Assembly: GCA_904066235.2 (NCBI GenBank)
Contig: CAJFCV020000004.1
Location: 5,456,001 to 5,520,000 of the forward strand
Length of the DNA stretch: 64,000 bases
DNA from: Bursaphelenchus xylophilus
Lineage: Eukaryota > Nematoda > Chromadorea > Rhabditida > Aphelenchoididae
Direction: 5' to 3'
The translations under genes were made by a program, and so were the position numbers. The first letter of the stretch is position 1. Each line of letters starts with the position of its first letter. The notes beneath the pieces were generated by a model, which was given only the letters and a program-made list of their open reading frames with translations, had not been told where the DNA came from and searched no databases. Below are positions 36,394 to 48,901 of the stretch, in pieces.

Positions 36394-37793
36394 ATGCGAT
36401 TATTTCTGAGATGCCCTTGGCCACTAATTCAGCGCCGTTCGATCCAAAGCGATAGCTTGTATCATGCAATAACCACAGCTCCCGAATTTAATAAGTATAT
36501 TGATGCAATCAAGGATAAGCTAGATAAATATAAGAGCGGAGAAACTCATTTGGAGGGGAATGAAGACATCGGGAGATGGGAGAAGATATTGGAGAACAGA
36601 CTGCGATTGGAGAAGACCTTCCATGATCTGAAGCAACTCGATGAACTTATGAAAAGTAAGTTTATTGAGACCATAATTATTATAATATTTTTCAGGCAAT
36701 GATTCTCTCAAAGACTTGGCTGAAGAGGATTCAGCTAGATTAAATATAGAATACAATGAGATTCTGGACGATTTAGTGAAAAGTATAGTCCCGTTACAGC
36801 CGTTGGATCTATTGAGTCGATGTCAGATGGAATTCACCAGGTAAATGATAGAGAGGGAGTACTGTAGAGTAAATATATTTATAGTGGTGTTGGCGGAATT
36901 GAGTCGATGTATTTCGCAGAAGAAATAGTGCAGATGTACAATTGTCTGGCAGATAACAAAGGCTGGAAATGGAGTCCGTATCAAGTAGAAAAGGGTCCTC
37001 AAGGAGGAATAAGGTCGGCGATTATATCCCTGGAAGGAGAACAAATCTACTCGGCTCTCAGGTTCGAAGCGGGTGTTCATCGGGTCCAAAGGGTCCCTCG
37101 AACGGACCCTTCCAGAATGCACACATCCACTATGAGCGTGGCTGTTCTTCCCGTCCCCGAAGAGGTAAGAATTGTCGATGATTTATTCTATATTATAATA
37201 GACTCAAGTCCAAGTTCTCTCCACTGACTGTAAAACTGAGACCATGAGAGCTTCTGGGCCAGGAGGACAGAATGTGAACAAGCGATCTAGTGCCGTGAGG
37301 ATCACCCACGTGCCCTCAGGCATTGCTGTTCATTGTATGGAAGAGAGATTTCAACATTTGAATATGCAGGTAATTTAAGTTATGGAGTAGGCACATGGCA
37401 TGTGCCAAGGTGTACACAAAGTGAAGTCCTATCAGTGTAATTGCTTGTGCTGACGTGTGATTGGTTCCCCTTCTAGGTACCGTATTCTTGATGAACGTTT
37501 TTTTGCAGCTTGCTTACAAACGCCTCGGGGCAATCCTTCTGCAACAAAAAGTGGATGAAGTTCAATCCAAGATCTCGAGGGCTCGGAAACTACAAGTTGG
37601 AAGTCGAGCTCGGGCGGAGAAGGTGAGGACGTTCAACTTTCAGAATGATCGGATTACTGATCATCGACTCAAGTTGAGCGTTTCCAATGTCGATGAATTT
37701 ATGCATGGAGGACCAAAATTAGAATATTTCATCAACGAATTGAAGAGATTGAATACTTATGAGAGACTTTTGGATGAGATCTCAGCTTCTTAG
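36394..37793 (+). CDS. Mitochondrial class-I peptide chain release factor (RF1 type)
   Basis: Releases finished proteins from mitochondrial ribosomes. The N-terminus [19 protein letters not shown] is a good mitochondrial presequence. The PCRF domain has [20 protein letters not shown] and the hallmark [20 protein letters not shown], then [19 protein letters not shown] and [13 protein letters not shown]. The catalytic loop is [20 protein letters not shown] with the GGQ motif, followed by [16 protein letters not shown] and [19 protein letters not shown]. It ends [15 protein letters not shown] ... LLDEISAS. Differences from bacterial RF1 are GVGGIES for AGTGGDEA and [10 protein letters not shown] for HVNTTDSAVR, the latter resembling mtRF1/mtRF1L variation. 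Exons join at about 36654/36697, 36840/36886, 37166/37202 and 37371/37508. Confidence 0.93.
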
Positions 37794-40700
37794 TCTTATT
37801 TTGAGAGAATTCGTTATCTACCGATGTCATATTTCATCAAAAGGTTATCGTAGGAATTACTTGTTGTTGTTACTGTAATATGAAAAAAGTTCGGTTCTTT
37901 TTTTTTTTGTTATTTTTATGTCGATTTATCTCAAATTTTTTGCTGCGATTGTTAAACACGGGACCATCGATTAGAAACGTTGAATTTTCTCTTTTTTCGA
38001 TTCCGCAATATGAATTAATCAAGGGTTACGGTAACTGTACGAATCGCTCTCTTCGCAGGGATTGTGATCTGAATGTTTCATGAGAGCAGATCATATAATG
38101 GGCGCTCTTTTTGTATTCCATTTTTTATGTTTCCCTTCGGGCAATTGGCCAAGAATTTGGTCGCTGCGATGATTCCTTGTTTTCAATTGACATGGCTGCT
38201 TATGTTCGCTGATGTGAAGATCAGGTGAATGGTCCAGGGAGTCGGAGGAAAAGGAATACAGCGAGTGTTTTGAAGTTTGGGCGCAGGGAATTTGATTGTT
38301 TTTGCAGTAATCTGAGGGTTCAATTGCTTCTTTGTGGGAGGCTGATGCTCTTCTGTTTAGTGTTTAATATGGAGTTCTTTGTGTATGATGACATGCACGA
38401 TTATCCGTTGATTAACATGTCCTTTGTACTCCCTCCTGTGTTCTTTGGCTCTCTGACCGATCTCCGATTAGTCTTTACTTTGATTTCAGAGTCGATTCCA
38501 CGTACTTTTGACTCTCTGCTTCACAGAAGCCGCTGGTTTTTCTTCGATTTCGATGATCGGTTTTTTACAGCGAACGCCAGGGAAGCCGGAGTGTTCCCTT
38601 TTCTCAGGGCTCTGTCCATTCCCGGCTCTACCGTAGGCGCCGGAACCTTTAACCTTTAGACTGTTCGTCCGTTCTCTGAGTCGTTTGCACCTTCAGTTGG
38701 CGTTGTTTACCGATAAATTGCATTGTATCTCATGTGACCGAGACGGAAGATTATATTTTTGTGCAAATCACGAGAAAACTCTTCGGTTTTCCAATGTTAT
38801 CAACGTCTTATCACTGCAGTTGTTCGCTTTTAATGATTTTTGCACTGCCTGAGGGCGCATTCCTTGGAGGTCCGGGCAGTGAGCAAACATCGCCTGCATA
38901 ATTTGCATACGATTGCGTCATGATGATGACGACGATCACTCCTTCCTGGTTGATGCCAAAGTGATTCGAGAGCAGGCGCTACTGCAAGGGGGTTTCAACC
39001 TATCGATGGTACGAGAGCCCTTCTCTACGTATCTCTTCTAAATTTATTCTCTCGAATCCATCGCGATTTTTGATCGACTCTCCCGATTCGGTGGCGGACT
39101 TTGCTCTGATCTGAACGAAGAATAAATTAGAAACCAATGCAGAAGACGGCTTCTCTTATCGGCGTCACATTCTCAGAAGATTCTTCAGCCCGGGTTCACA
39201 TGTCGTGCAGGTCGAAGATGTAAGGTCATCCCGTCGATTGATAAGAGGCTGCAGCCCACCACGCACGTGATCGTCGCACTGTTCTTTGCCCGTCCGTCCG
39301 CACTCTCCGTTGAAAAAAAAGAAAAGGTTTTCGAGTCGGCTGTCAACGACAAAAATGGCGACAATCCAACCGCACCCAGCCAGCAAAAAAGGGGGAGGCA
39401 TGTGACTCCCCAAACGTTTAGACCAAAGTCCGCCATGTTCTGTTTTCACAACAGTTTTGTGAAGAACGGTGTGAGGGAGTGGATAAAGATCCTCTTGACT
39501 CCCGAACTCTGGACACAGAATAAGACTCTTGAGTGCAAAACGTGAACTCTTATCACTTTCCTCCATATCTCCGATCAAACGAAGAACTTGGATTCCGAAG
39601 GATGGTGGGAGAGAAGGAATCTGGAGCTGTTCTTTGAACCAGAAAACTGAAACAATCGATTACAAATAGTACTCCAATCACAGCTTGCAAATATCAATTA
39701 GAAGCCCCGAGGCGATTATGGATCGGAAGAATTAATTAAATCAAAACATTTTGCCGATTATTAACATCAGCGATCACTAAGACCATTTGCACTTTTTGCA
39801 AATTCACGTGATGAACTAATTAGGGAATGCGCGAGTCCCCCCCCCCCCTGCCGCACTTTAACCTTTACTCGAATTCATTTCGAATAATCTTTTTTGATAA
39901 CTAAGAGAACCTTTGCAGACGCCGCACTTTTTATCTGTGATAAAGTTGCATTGTTTCATTTAGATGGCGCCTTTCTGTGGGATGGACCAATTACAATATA
40001 AAGGGATGACTTCAGAAGCCGGTTGTTGCTTCGGGATTAGATCCCGGATTATAACCCGACGTCCTCAAGGTTCGGTTTCACCATTTCGCCATTATTAATC
40101 TTTGTTTATAACCAACGATTATTCGCGGGAATTACTCCATTTTTTGCTACCGTAACCTGCGATGATAAGAGCTTCATATTAAAGATGACATTCCAATGGC
40201 GATGTGTAATTTGTACGCATTGTACTAGCCTCAGCGATGTCTCAGGCCGGTGCCTTTGTATTTTTGAGCTCTTGGTCATGCCAAACTACGAACGCCCCCA
40301 AGGCATCGAATGTTTTGGCGTAAGTCGGGGCGAGACATTCGTTCGCATGTTCCCTCCCCTCAGGCCCTAATTCCATTACTTTTTCTGCACTATACAAATA
40401 TAATTTTTGGCCATTGGTCAAAGAGTTTCTCCCCTCAAATTGTACGCTTCAGAAGAAGGGAAAGAAGCTGTTTACCACAGAGTGCATTCATTCCTCTCGT
40501 TCGTTCGCCGGGGCGGAGTCTGCGATTAGTGTGATACGAAAAAGTGCGCCCGTAAAAAGTTGTTTTTGGCAGAGTGCATTCGTCACTTGGCCAAGAAAAA
40601 CCAGGATGGGCCTGAGGGCATGTTTGCCTCGGGGCAAGCGAGGGGAACGAAGAAGGAGGCCAAGGATTGGGCGGAGGGGGGAGGTGGTCTGTTTGATCTC

Positions 40701-42584
40701 AGAAAAAAAGAACAACTCTTCTGCAGCAGCAAGTTTTGGCCGGTTCCGAAAATGGGTAAGGTTTTAAAATTGCATTATCCTCGCTGAAGATACCGCAATT
40801 ACCGACTAATCAGGATTACTGTAATCCCTTCATATCCTGTCACATTTCCTATACGGTCCCCGAGCCCAGACCCCGGCCTCTTTTTAATGTTTTGCCCTTT
40901 CGACCCGCAACCCTGAGGGTATAAAAAGAGTATCGTAATTACCCACCTATTCATTACACCTTATGTCATGGCTGCATCAATATTCCTCCCCCTCAACAGG
41001 ACCGAAAATCAATTCGAAAAGGTATCCTCAGGGAGTATGTATGCAAATTAGGGAAGAAATTAAGATCTGAAGGCCTGGAATGAGAAAGGGTGGTGACTTT
41101 CCGGAACAAACTGGGCGTTGTAGTTCAATGAATCAGAGATCACAAAGTAATATAGTACATGAAAAAGTACATGAGCTTTGTTCTCCCCGAATCCAGCCCT
41201 GTTTTGGGAACCTTCCATGTTCTGACGTCATCTCTCTGCTCGATCTCTGATCCTTTAAATTTTGTTACGCTTCCTCCAGTTTTTGGAGGTCTCATGCAGC
41301 GTCCGGGTTTTGTTTTTTGGCCGGTCTTTGGCCCTCCGGCTCGCCAAATTGAATTCCGCTGGCCAAAATAATGTCTGTCTGTCGGGGTCTCACCAATAAA
41401 GCTCTCTCTCGCTCGATCAATGTCTGGATCCAGCTCTTCTCCTCGTTCTGTTCCCCTTTGCCCACATCATTCCGTTCTTCGTTCTCTTCTCGGCTTTCGG
41501 CCAAGAATTGGAGCAAAACATTCAAGGCTTTTTTATGCCTCGGGGCGTATAAAAACGATTGTCTTGGGTTTTTGCTGTTTTCGAATTTTTGGAGAGAGGA
41601 TTTCAAAATGCAAAACCGCGATGGACTAAAGGTTAGAGAACGTCTGGGTCTGAAAGTGCAATGTACGTAGCTTGTGGTATGTCCTTTGTGATTACAATTG
41701 ACAGCGTCGTGTCACCATTCAGCTGACATCGCCTCTTTGCTTAATTTTACAAGACCAACGGGATTAGGGCTCCCACTTCTGGGGTTGATATTGTGATTAA
41801 CATAACACCAGACCCTTAGGGCTGCAAACCCAGATCGTAGTCTCGCTGCCGCCTCTTTGTTTCGAATACAAATAATCTTTGGACCGCCTCCGAATCATTT
41901 GGCGTTTCTCCAGATTCCGAATCTATTTTTTGAATCTTTTTTTTTCATTTTTTGATCTCTGCCCCCTCGGGGTGGGCGGAGCCTCCACTTAAAGGGCTGA
42001 CAAAGTCTATTCGCCGTTTTTTCGTATGAGAAAATAATTGCGAGCATTTGGGTGGACTCCAAAAACTGTTGGTCAAAGGTCTTGGGGGTGCCCTTCAAGG
42101 ATTCCGCGTTCAATAGGTCTTTATATTGTGTTAGATGGTCTCTCTCTTCGATCACTTTTTGTTTTATGCAACCAACTTTCCGTTCTGCAACTTCCTTCTT
42201 AACGCGAAAACACCATCTCATTGTCTGGAACTGGGTCTTATCATGAAATGTTACGCAATCCTATTTCAATTCATTTCGTTTTTCTTTGTTTACGTGGTTT
42301 TTGAAAGTCGTGACTCTCCCGTTCCCTTCGAGTTCACGTGATTTCGTGGGCCGTTCCGAAAATACTTTTTTACTATGCAGAATATTCAAGAGCACCGCCT
42401 TCGGGTCCGTTTTGCAGATGGGAAAATAATGGGGACGGCTCTGGATATCGAATGACCCATCATCTCACCTCTGACCCGAATCTATAATAACATTATAATC
42501 GAAAAATATTATTCATATCGCTTATTTCGCGTCATTATTGTTGAGAAAGATGATGTAAATTAATTCCTCAGGTCTCCTTCAAGG
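37794..42584. other. 4.8-kb gap upstream of the nuclear receptor
   Basis: No convincing gene on either strand. The longest frame (38225-38659, plus, 144 codons) is rich in Phe/Leu/Arg and has no domain. A 12-base C run lies at 39837-39848. GGCCAAAA/TTTTGGCC words recur around 40400-41400. The sequence just before 42585 has a TTCCTCAG acceptor. The gap probably holds the regulatory region of the nuclear receptor. Confidence 0.45.
39837..39848. repeat. Poly-C tract (12 C; poly-G on minus strand)
   Basis: A run of 12 C follows GCGAGT. On the minus strand this is a 12-G tract able to form a G-quadruplex. In C. elegans such tracts are deletion-prone when the DOG-1 helicase is lost. Confidence 0.8.
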
Positions 42585-45500
42585 ATGACAGAGTCGCCAA
42601 TGGTCTCGAGTTCTTCGAGTCAGGCCCTCTTTCTCCATCAACTCCAACAAAAACATTTCATGGACGAATATCTGCGACAGACATACGGTCAGCAGAAGAG
42701 TGATTTGATGGAGACTTCAGAGCCCTCCTTTGGTGCCGAGAATCAGACCGAGAACAAGATCAAATTGGAAAGTCAGACCGAGGAAGAGGCCTCGGCCATC
42801 TGGTATGTCAAGAATATTAGGCCAAAGGGGGTCAGAGAACGTTGTGTGGGGGCGGCGATGACGTTCTAGACGTACTTTTTGTGTGTTTGCCGAGCTCTTC
42901 AAATGTCAGGCATTCATTCGTTTGGCCCGAGTTTAGTCACATGTCTCGCAAAACAATACTCCGAACAGTGATCGCTTGGTCTTTTGTTGTCGGAGGCCTG
43001 CAAAAGGCCGCTCATACAGCTGTTTCTGCCCGATTACGTCATTGTGACATAATTAATTTAATTTTAAAACTTGTGTTGAGACCCTCCGGCCGTGCAAGAT
43101 GGCCTTGACTAAATCAGCTAGAATACGGTAACAACCAGAGAGGAAAGACCTTGACTGATAAGGAGACAGTGATAGGGGAAGGTCAGAAACCAAACGCATC
43201 GCATCTCACACAAAGAATTATGCATTAGACCCACATTTTGGACGGGTTCCAGTCCCGTAGTCTGTGGACCCTATAAGACCACTAGAGAGAGAGTGTGCGG
43301 AGTGAGGGGAGGGCAGAGAAAACGGAACATTCCTTAAATTGAACTCTTTCCGTTTCAGCAGTGTGTGCAACGATGAGGCCAGTGGAAGACATTATGGGGC
43401 ATTCACTTGTTTTGGCTGCAAAGGCTTCTTCAGGTGAGTCATCCATCCACATCAGACTTCAATAAAAAATTGCAGGCGAACAGTCAGAGCAAACAAAGTT
43501 TACACCTGCCGGTATGAAAAACAGTGCCAAATCGATAAAGGTACGCATTACAGAGTGAAATCATGAACTATCACCTCAAACAGCATTCTGAATAATACTT
43601 TCCTCCTTTCAGTAGGCCGAAATATCTGCCGTTCGTGCCGTTTCCGGAAATGTCTGGAAGTTGGAATGGAGCCAGACGGTAAGGATGCTCTCGGAATATT
43701 AGAATATCTGTTTACAGCCATCCGACCGGACCGCGACAAGACTGGAAGACAGAAGAATCCTCGGAAATCGACCACTTCCATGTCATCTTCGAAGAGTTTC
43801 CATGACATCGAAGAAGATCAAGACCGCAAATCCCCTGATTCCACATCTTCTGGAAGCATCGATGACAATCTCAGATCTCATTGTGAAACGATGGCCCCGT
43901 CGTCGGTCGCTCTGGCTCAGCGGGACCTTGTCTTGGGGACCCTTCTTCAGATCGAAAACATCTGCGCCGAGATCACTGATGATCCCAAACTTCAATCATC
44001 GCCTCAGGGCTTCAACGAGCTTCATGATATTGTGTTGCGGCCGTCTCTGCTCGGCGAGAGGACTCCAGTAAGTCCAATCTTCTTACTGATTCCATTAATG
44101 TTTTATGTCAGCTGACATTGTTTTTTGTATATGTTTATGTGCTTGATGAGTAATGTCTGATCTTCAGCTGGACTACGAGGCCCGATCTCCCGTCTCCGAT
44201 GCGGATGCACTCTGCGGAGGCCTTCGACGTCTGGTTATCATGGCCATAGATTACGTAAACACCTTGAAGCCGATCGCGGACATTTGCGTGGAAGAAAAGG
44301 TGAGAGATTACTCTCTGGATACGGGGGATTAATCGGGATGTATGAGTGGTCGGCGTCAGGAGACCGAGATGGAGATGATCCTGTCTCGTGTTTCATAAAT
44401 TGGTTCCTTTTGGGCTTAATTCGCACTTTTGAATGGAAAACAGGGCCGACGTCAGTCACGGGCCAAGACAAACAACTACGGTGGGACTTCTGAAGCCTTG
44501 GCCGTTGTTGGGCTGCGGCCATCTCCTCTCCCCCTTTCCCTTCCTTTTCGAGCGGGTCTGGGGTTTTTCGAGACTATAGTCGAGACTGAAAACAGCTACT
44601 ACGGCTATAGTTAAATACACTTTTCTCTCACTTCTCCGAGCATTTCTGGGCAAAGGCCAGCCGCGGAGTCTGCTCTTTGGTCCCGACCCACAAGGTTGTT
44701 TTCGGCCAGAGGTTTTTGTGCGTCTCCCCTCGTCCTCTCTCGACTGGAGACCCCATACTTCCGGGAAAAGGGCCGGAGGGTCTCGTGGTATGCTTCGTTT
44801 TTGCTGTAGAAACAAATAAAACCAAAAAGGGAGTAAGAGAGTACGGGGACGGGATTGACGTCAGCGTTCCCCTTTTTGGACTCAACAAAACATGCAGCCG
44901 TACGTTACGGCCCCCAATCGAATATAAATAAAATATGGATCAAGTGAAGTATAAATACCACACATCATGACTAGTCTCTGTAATCCTCCAGACATATCGC
45001 AAACAAGATATTTACATTCATAAACATCGATTTCAGATCATCCTCGTCCGATCTTTCGTCGCCAGTTTCATCGTTCTGACCACGATTCAGAAAAATGTCA
45101 CGGAAGGAAACATGGAGAAACTATTGCTCCCGAATGGGCTTTACATCGATTCTTCAACTTCAATGAGTTCCTTGTTTAGCGACTGTCAAAAAGACATAAC
45201 CTGGCTGGATCTCAAATTCAAGGTCATCAGAGATACCATCATTGAGAAACTGAACTTCGCCTTCGAGAGATTGTGCCTGGTAGACCAAGAGATCGTGTGT
45301 TTGAAGGCTTTAATGGCACTGGATCCAAATGTTTATGGACTCTCCGAAGGGACGGCCAAGGTTTTGAACATCGCTAGAGAATCCGTTCAGAACGCTCTTT
45401 ATCTGTATCTGGCCGAGAGATATCCCATCAATGAAGCCGTTGACAGATTCGGAAAAATCCTGATGCTACTTCCCAACGTTTCAGTAAGTATTTTATTAAA

Positions 45501-45665
45501 AAACATTCGTTATGCAACGACGATATAATCATGCTCTTTCCTGAATTTTGAATAACACGTTAATGATGATATTTGCAGAAGACCGGAGCTCTGTTGTCCA
45601 CGACTCTCCAGTTGGGCCGGGATCTTCGACCGGACGCCAAACTGTTGGACCTCTTCTCGGTATAA
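42585..45665 (+). CDS. Nuclear hormone receptor (nematode supplementary type)
   Basis: A Ser/Gln/Glu-rich N-terminus ([20 protein letters not shown]) joins over the intron 42803-43359 to the C4 zinc-finger DNA-binding domain. Finger 1 is [25 protein letters not shown] and finger 2 runs [33 protein letters not shown]. The P-box reads CFGCKGFF rather than the CEGCK/CDGCK seen in most receptors. A Ser-rich hinge follows, then the ligand-binding domain: [65 protein letters not shown] and the end [15 protein letters not shown], then TAA 45663-45665. The domain pattern is that of the HNF4-derived supplementary receptors expanded in nematodes. The exact paralogue cannot be decided by eye. An intron of about 740 bp (44300-45035) splits the domain. 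Confidence 0.9.
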
Positions 45666-46962
45666 CCACCGCCATGTAAATACAATGTACATATAGTGTC
45701 TAAGTTATTTAAGTTATACTGTTATGAAGCCATTTAGGATTCCGAGTGACTTTCAGCCCTTCACCTGTATATACACTCATATTCCTTTCTTATCCCGATG
45801 ATCTTTCCTTTGTTGAAGTCGACCCCGTCGATATGTATATAATTTCTTGGCCAAACTTCTATTCTTTTAACGTTGCTCATGTCCCTTTCCCCAATATACA
45901 GTCCACTCCCCGTGTAAATATACCGATGGATCTTATAAAACTGAAAATAAATCCATCCAACCCCGAGGGTGTTATTCAAATTGAAGATGTCAATGTTCAC
46001 GATGTTTTGGTAATTCGCCCCGAGGCAATCGAGGACTATATACTTCGATCTTCCTACAAGGGAAGTCACTTAAGTTACGGATCGATTTTTAAAAACTACT
46101 GTTAGGGAGATGGAGCGAGTGGAATGGTGATATCAAACCTGGAAACAAAACGTTGTACTTTTTGCACATTATGCAATGAAACTTCTCCAGTGGGTGACGT
46201 TTGAATAGTAATGTTAGAACTTACATAAAATATGCATAAAACATAAAAAAAACTACTTGTAACCTGAATTACGGAAACAGTTTCTTAATTTTTTTGCAAG
46301 TTCGAAACTGGACCTGAAAAGTAAAGGTCTGGAAGCGGGCTTACAGACCACCGGACCATTCGGTTCGCTTTCCTTTTGCTTTCAAAGGGGAGAACTATTC
46401 GAAGGAAACTGGCCAAACTTGTTGGTAGATCATCGGATCCCTGAACCAGGTGGAGGTAGCGGTTTTCAGATTCGATATCACTGTCCCACTCTTTCCATCG
46501 CTGCAACAGCCAGCCGTGTTACAAAACTGATGCATGATTTAAGTGACTTCCCTAACGAAACGTAAAAGGGATGAGTTGGTTAGACGGTCAGACTACAAAA
46601 AATATTATTGTATCTTTTTTTGGGAAGTTCTGCTAAATAGAATAACAACAAAACAAGAAGAACATCCCCAACATTTCCAAACAGAATCACATGCATTCGC
46701 GGAAATAGTAAGTATTGTAAAGTCATTTCAACTCGGCAATTTCCCTTTTAAGATTACGCAATAAAGCGGTCCTTGTTTTAATTACAAAAGAAATGCCGCC
46801 ATTTATTTGTGTATTGGTCCTCAAGACATGTAAGGCGGGAAAACTAAGGAACAGACAAATAACAACACCAAAAGAAAGCCACTTAACCTGAGGCAAGACC
46901 GAAGACAAAAGAAGACCCTAATCAGGAACCATCTTTCCCTTCCCAACATAATCCAAGTTGAG
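45666..46962. other. 1.3-kb gap after the nuclear receptor
   Basis: Likely receptor 3' UTR followed by the promoter of the small coiled-coil gene. Overlapping opposite frames at 45746-46105 (plus) and 45761-46069 (minus) are both open for more than 100 codons, so neither is persuasive. A possible upstream exon ending at a GTAAGTATTG donor (46711) was noted but not joined. Confidence 0.4.
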
Positions 46963-47585
46963 ATGAATCTACTGAACTGTTTCTTCCCTAAAATTCAGCA
47001 TGAAGATACTTGCTATTGTGTTCCCTCAACTTCAAATTACAAGGCAATGCCCATCTACAGAGACTTTATCCTCCCGACTAAAAGGAAGGAATCAAAAGAG
47101 ACCAAGCTCCTCCAACAACGATTAGATGGGGAGATCAGGGCCCGGCAAATGGATAAAGCCATCTTCCAACAACGAATAGTAAATGTAAGTTTAATATGAC
47201 ATAATTAAAACAATCGTTTTATAGGAATGGCAGAGCAAAAATTCGTTGAGGAAAGAGATCGCTACCCTCAATACTCTAAACAACAAACTTGTAATTTACT
47301 CAAAAACTTTGGAAAACGTAAGTTGCAATTTAAAAATTTTATTTGTTAAAGAGCGAACGTTAGTTGCAAAACAAGTTTACCTCGAGGACTATTGCAATTA
47401 TGAGAAAAAAAGGTTTATTGCCCAGGATTTATCTTCTTTTACATTACGGGATTATTTCCTCAATTATTTTGATTAATTTTCAGGAAAACAAACTAATCCG
47501 AATGAAACTTCGCCCTTCCAAACTAAAAACGAGCAAACGAGTCCAATTCCAACCCATGGTAACTGTCAAATACTTTGACCTATAA
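46963..47585 (+). CDS. Small coiled-coil protein with RVxF (PP1-docking-type) motif
   Basis: No named family recognised. Three exons (46963-47184, 47225-47317, 47484-47585) join in phase 0 to 138 residues. The first 45 residues are of mixed composition and include CYCVPS. A helical, charged stretch ESKETKLLQQRLDGEIRARQ continues through WQSKNSLRKEIATLNTLNNK to SKTLENENKLIRMKLRP, consistent with a coiled coil of about 60 residues. The tail is basic: SKLKTSKRVQFQPMVTVKYF then DL-stop. RVQF at residues 124-127 fits the [K/R]VxF docking motif for protein phosphatase 1. A scaffold or phosphatase regulator (for example kinetochore or shugoshin-like) is conceivable, but that is speculation. Splice sites and phases are clean, which supports a real gene. 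Confidence 0.7.
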
Positions 47586-47706
47586 CTGTTTGTCTATCGC
47601 GTAGTTTTTTTATATAACTATATCTGATAATTTTATTTCGTAAGAATTTTATTGAGTAAATTGTAACAATTAACAATCAACAATGCTTACCTGAAGAATG
47701 TCAGAT

Positions 47707-48699
47707 TCATTCCATTTCTTCATCTTCGGAATCACTCAAAACCAATTGTTTAAACGCTTTATCGTAATCTTCAAAGAATATCTGAGGGATTGTATCGCCC
47801 TTAGCATCCGAGGTTTCTTTTATCGTAAGCGCAGCCATTTGCGGTAGTTGAACAGACTCGCTTTCTACATAAATCGATTTCAATCCTCCCATCGTCTCCT
47901 TGGCAAAGAGATCGTCCAACTTTGCATTTGCTGCCAAAGCTGTCCTTATAATGTCCTTGAATATCAATTTGGAGAAACAGCCACGGACATCCAGGAATGA
48001 GATCTCATTCTTGCCATCTAATCATAAAACCGCATTGTAATGAGGACTTACTAATAGAACCAACAAGAACGGCTCCATTTGACTCTTGCTGATCCAAGTC
48101 GGAAATGTCAACAATAACATTATCATTAGAATAGGAACAAGCAGCGACTGTTAGAAGACCTTTCATGTATATGCCTGCGTCCATTAAAGCAAAGTTGGCT
48201 GCGTTCAAACATACAGCTATGTTGTTTCCGTCACTCTAAATCATAAATAAAAGGCAATTTAAAACTAATTTACGTGAAGAATCCGAAAAACGACATCGAT
48301 ACGAGTGCGAGGATATTGGTCCAACAAAACAATACTACTGAGAGCGCTCTCCAGCACAGAGTGAGTTTCTTTATCACTTCGTGCCTTCATTCTTCTCCTA
48401 TCAGCGCCAGAAAGTCTGCTTGTATACAGGTGGCATCTCAAAATAGCAGAATTATCCAACTTCCTCATCTTGAATCTTTGTAAAGGTCCAAAAACCGAAC
48501 ACAACACCTAAAAAATACTTTAAAAATTAACAATGACTACCTTTGCATTTCCTTGTTCATAGTAACAGGATCCATCTGCATTTTTCATGACGTTCCATTT
48601 GAATTTGGTGGGCCGAAAGTCTGTTGGACCTCTGCCATCTGGTCTGATGTTCACGGTCTTCAGTGAATTGCTGTGAACTTCGGCAATATCTACTTCCAT
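47707..48699 (-). CDS. exos-4.1: Exosome complex component RRP41 (EXOSC4 homologue)
   Basis: RNase PH-fold subunit of the core ring of the RNA exosome (3'-5' RNA decay and processing). From ATG 48699 the protein carries NIRPDGRGPTDFRPTKFKWN, then ADGSCYYEQGNAKVLCSVFG, matching the RRP41 pattern RPDGRR...ADGSAYIEQGNTK. Next come DRRRMKARSDKETHSVLESA, DVVFRILHSDGNNIAVCLNA and ANFALMDAGIYMKGLLTVAA, all typical RNase PH strands. The C-terminus is extended relative to most RRP41 proteins and acidic (LSDSEDEEME), ending TGA 47709-47707. Three short introns. It is convergent with the small coiled-coil gene, with only 121 bp between the stop codons. Animal RRP41 is structural rather than catalytic. 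Confidence 0.93.
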
Positions 48700-48901
48700 A
48701 TTAAAAATATTCTATGGCTTGCCCAAATGGAGAAAAAAAATGTCCAAAGAAAAATTAACGACATTTTATACGATGAAACATTTCAAATCTTACTGTCAGA
48801 ATGAAAGCAGAACTGTCGATATTGGTAGGAATTAGTAGAAAACCGTTTTACATCAACGCGCACATACCACAAAAAATTATTACCACAAAAATATCATTTC
48901 T
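48700..48901. other. Short gap between exos-4.1 start and the repeat cluster
   Basis: About 200 bp of AT-rich sequence that presumably holds the exos-4.1 promoter. The first foldback element begins at 48902, so it lies very close to this gene's 5' end. Confidence 0.4.

Noticed and set aside
38225..38659. 144-codon plus-strand open frame
   Set aside because: Phe/Arg-rich, with no homology I recognise and no splice context.
43200..43290. GGGTTCCAGTCCC resembling a tRNA T-arm
   Set aside because: No D-arm, anticodon arm or acceptor stem can be folded around it.
45746..46105. 119-codon plus-strand frame overlapping a 102-codon minus-strand frame
   Set aside because: Both strands are open over the same DNA, which points to composition; no domain on either.
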